In this document: positions 63,836-64,000 of the stretch, piece by piece
How the letters are laid out: the number at the start of each line of letters is the position of its first letter
Position numbering within the stretch: the first letter of the stretch is position 1
NCBI GenBank assembly: GCA_029959085.1
Contig: JARWIR010000035.1
Span: forward strand, 4,942,501-5,006,500
Origin: Nemophila menziesii
Lineage: Eukaryota; Streptophyta; Magnoliopsida; Boraginales; Hydrophyllaceae
DNA length: 64,000 bases
Reading direction: 5' to 3'
Translations under genes and position numbers: made by a program
Notes under the pieces: model-generated
What the model was told of the DNA's origin: nothing
The model's input: the letters and a program-made list of their open reading frames with translations, nothing else
The model's database searches: none

Positions 63836-64000
63836 CACTACTACAATTCGGTCGTTTACCGACGACAGATCACCGGCGAATCACGGGTCGTCGGTAAGTG
63901 GCTAAGATTACCGACGACGTAGTTGTCGCTAAATATTGCCGACAAAACGTCGTCGTGAATAGTATCGACTTCGTCGCGAATGTATTGGTGTGAATTTTTA
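63836..64000 (+). mobile_element. CACTA (En/Spm-like) transposon terminus, cut by window end
   Basis: Begins CACTACTACAA exactly where unit U12 breaks off (after gtaag; other units continue gtgaatag). Plant CACTA elements start with CACTA and carry short subterminal repeats. Here ACCGACGAC occurs at 63858 and 63910 and its reverse complement GTCGTCGGT at 63887, with further cgtcgtcg/cgacaaaacgtcg variants. Base composition changes sharply from AT-rich array to GC-rich. A 3 bp target duplication (probably aag) is expected but the far end lies outside the window, so the size and coding content are unknown. Confidence 0.76.
63858..63918 (+). repeat. Subterminal repeats of the CACTA element
   Basis: ACCGACGAC (63858-63866), inverted GTCGTCGGT (63887-63895) and ACCGACGAC (63910-63918). 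The first two can pair as a hairpin. In known CACTA elements such repeats bind the element's own transposition protein. Here that is inferred. Confidence 0.6.

Overview
The window is plant nuclear DNA, most likely from a dicot. It is strongly AT-rich, carries spliced gene fragments with GT/AG intron borders, and holds two copies of a plant-type LINE (DUF4283/zinc-knuckle ORF1, then endonuclease, reverse transcriptase and zf-RVT). A CACTA DNA transposon begins at its right edge. I see no intact protein-coding gene, no tRNA or rRNA and no CRISPR array. I cannot name the species.

Almost all of the 64 kb is one direct tandem array of 12 units (U1-U12), each 3.7-4.8 kb without insertions. Unit starts, set at the motif acacatttaaatatttgga plus two bases, are 1, 4804, 14961, 19668, 24449, 34167, 37882, 41596, 46399, 50876, 54839 and 59647. 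A full unit has an AT-rich spacer of about 950 bp, a GC-richer promoter-like block, and a run of exon-like blocks: B1 (MMDTFRRIS..., unidentified), B2 (unidentified), B3 ([16 protein letters not shown]...), B4 (VAERIF... to SGIVLNAA...FDFVND), B5 (EIYHVVNG...), B6 (DSDYVSLFAKGF...), B7 (Pro/Thr-rich), and a tail with B8/B9. B3-B6 match, in order, the C-terminal half of HD-ZIP class IV homeodomain-START transcription factors (end of START plus the HD-SAD region). No homeodomain was found. Stops, frameshifts and deletions show these are dead fragments, some lesions being common to all units and so older than the amplification.

The units fall into types that follow each other in a fixed order. 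Alpha-start/L-tail (U1, U4, U8, U11; about 4.8 kb) is always followed by beta-start/S-tail (U2, U5, U9, U12), then alpha-start/S-tail (U3; U6+U7; U10). This makes a higher-order repeat of about 13 kb: HOR1 = U1-U3, HOR2 = U4-U7 (with a fresh 3.71 kb doubling), HOR3 = U8-U10, HOR4 = U11-U12 and beyond. HOR1 and HOR2 share a LINE at the same site of their beta unit, HOR3 and HOR4 do not. HOR3 and HOR4 instead share a deletion in B4. Several units are mosaics from unequal exchange (U1 near 3.1 kb, U2 near 13.04 kb).

The LINE copies (6522-11751 and 26031-31256, both minus strand) have poly(A) tails and target-site duplications, and share the same inactivating lesions, so one old insertion was copied with its host segment. 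The array stops at 63835 where the CACTA end begins. Unit boundaries and exon-block ends are by eye and may be off by several bases.
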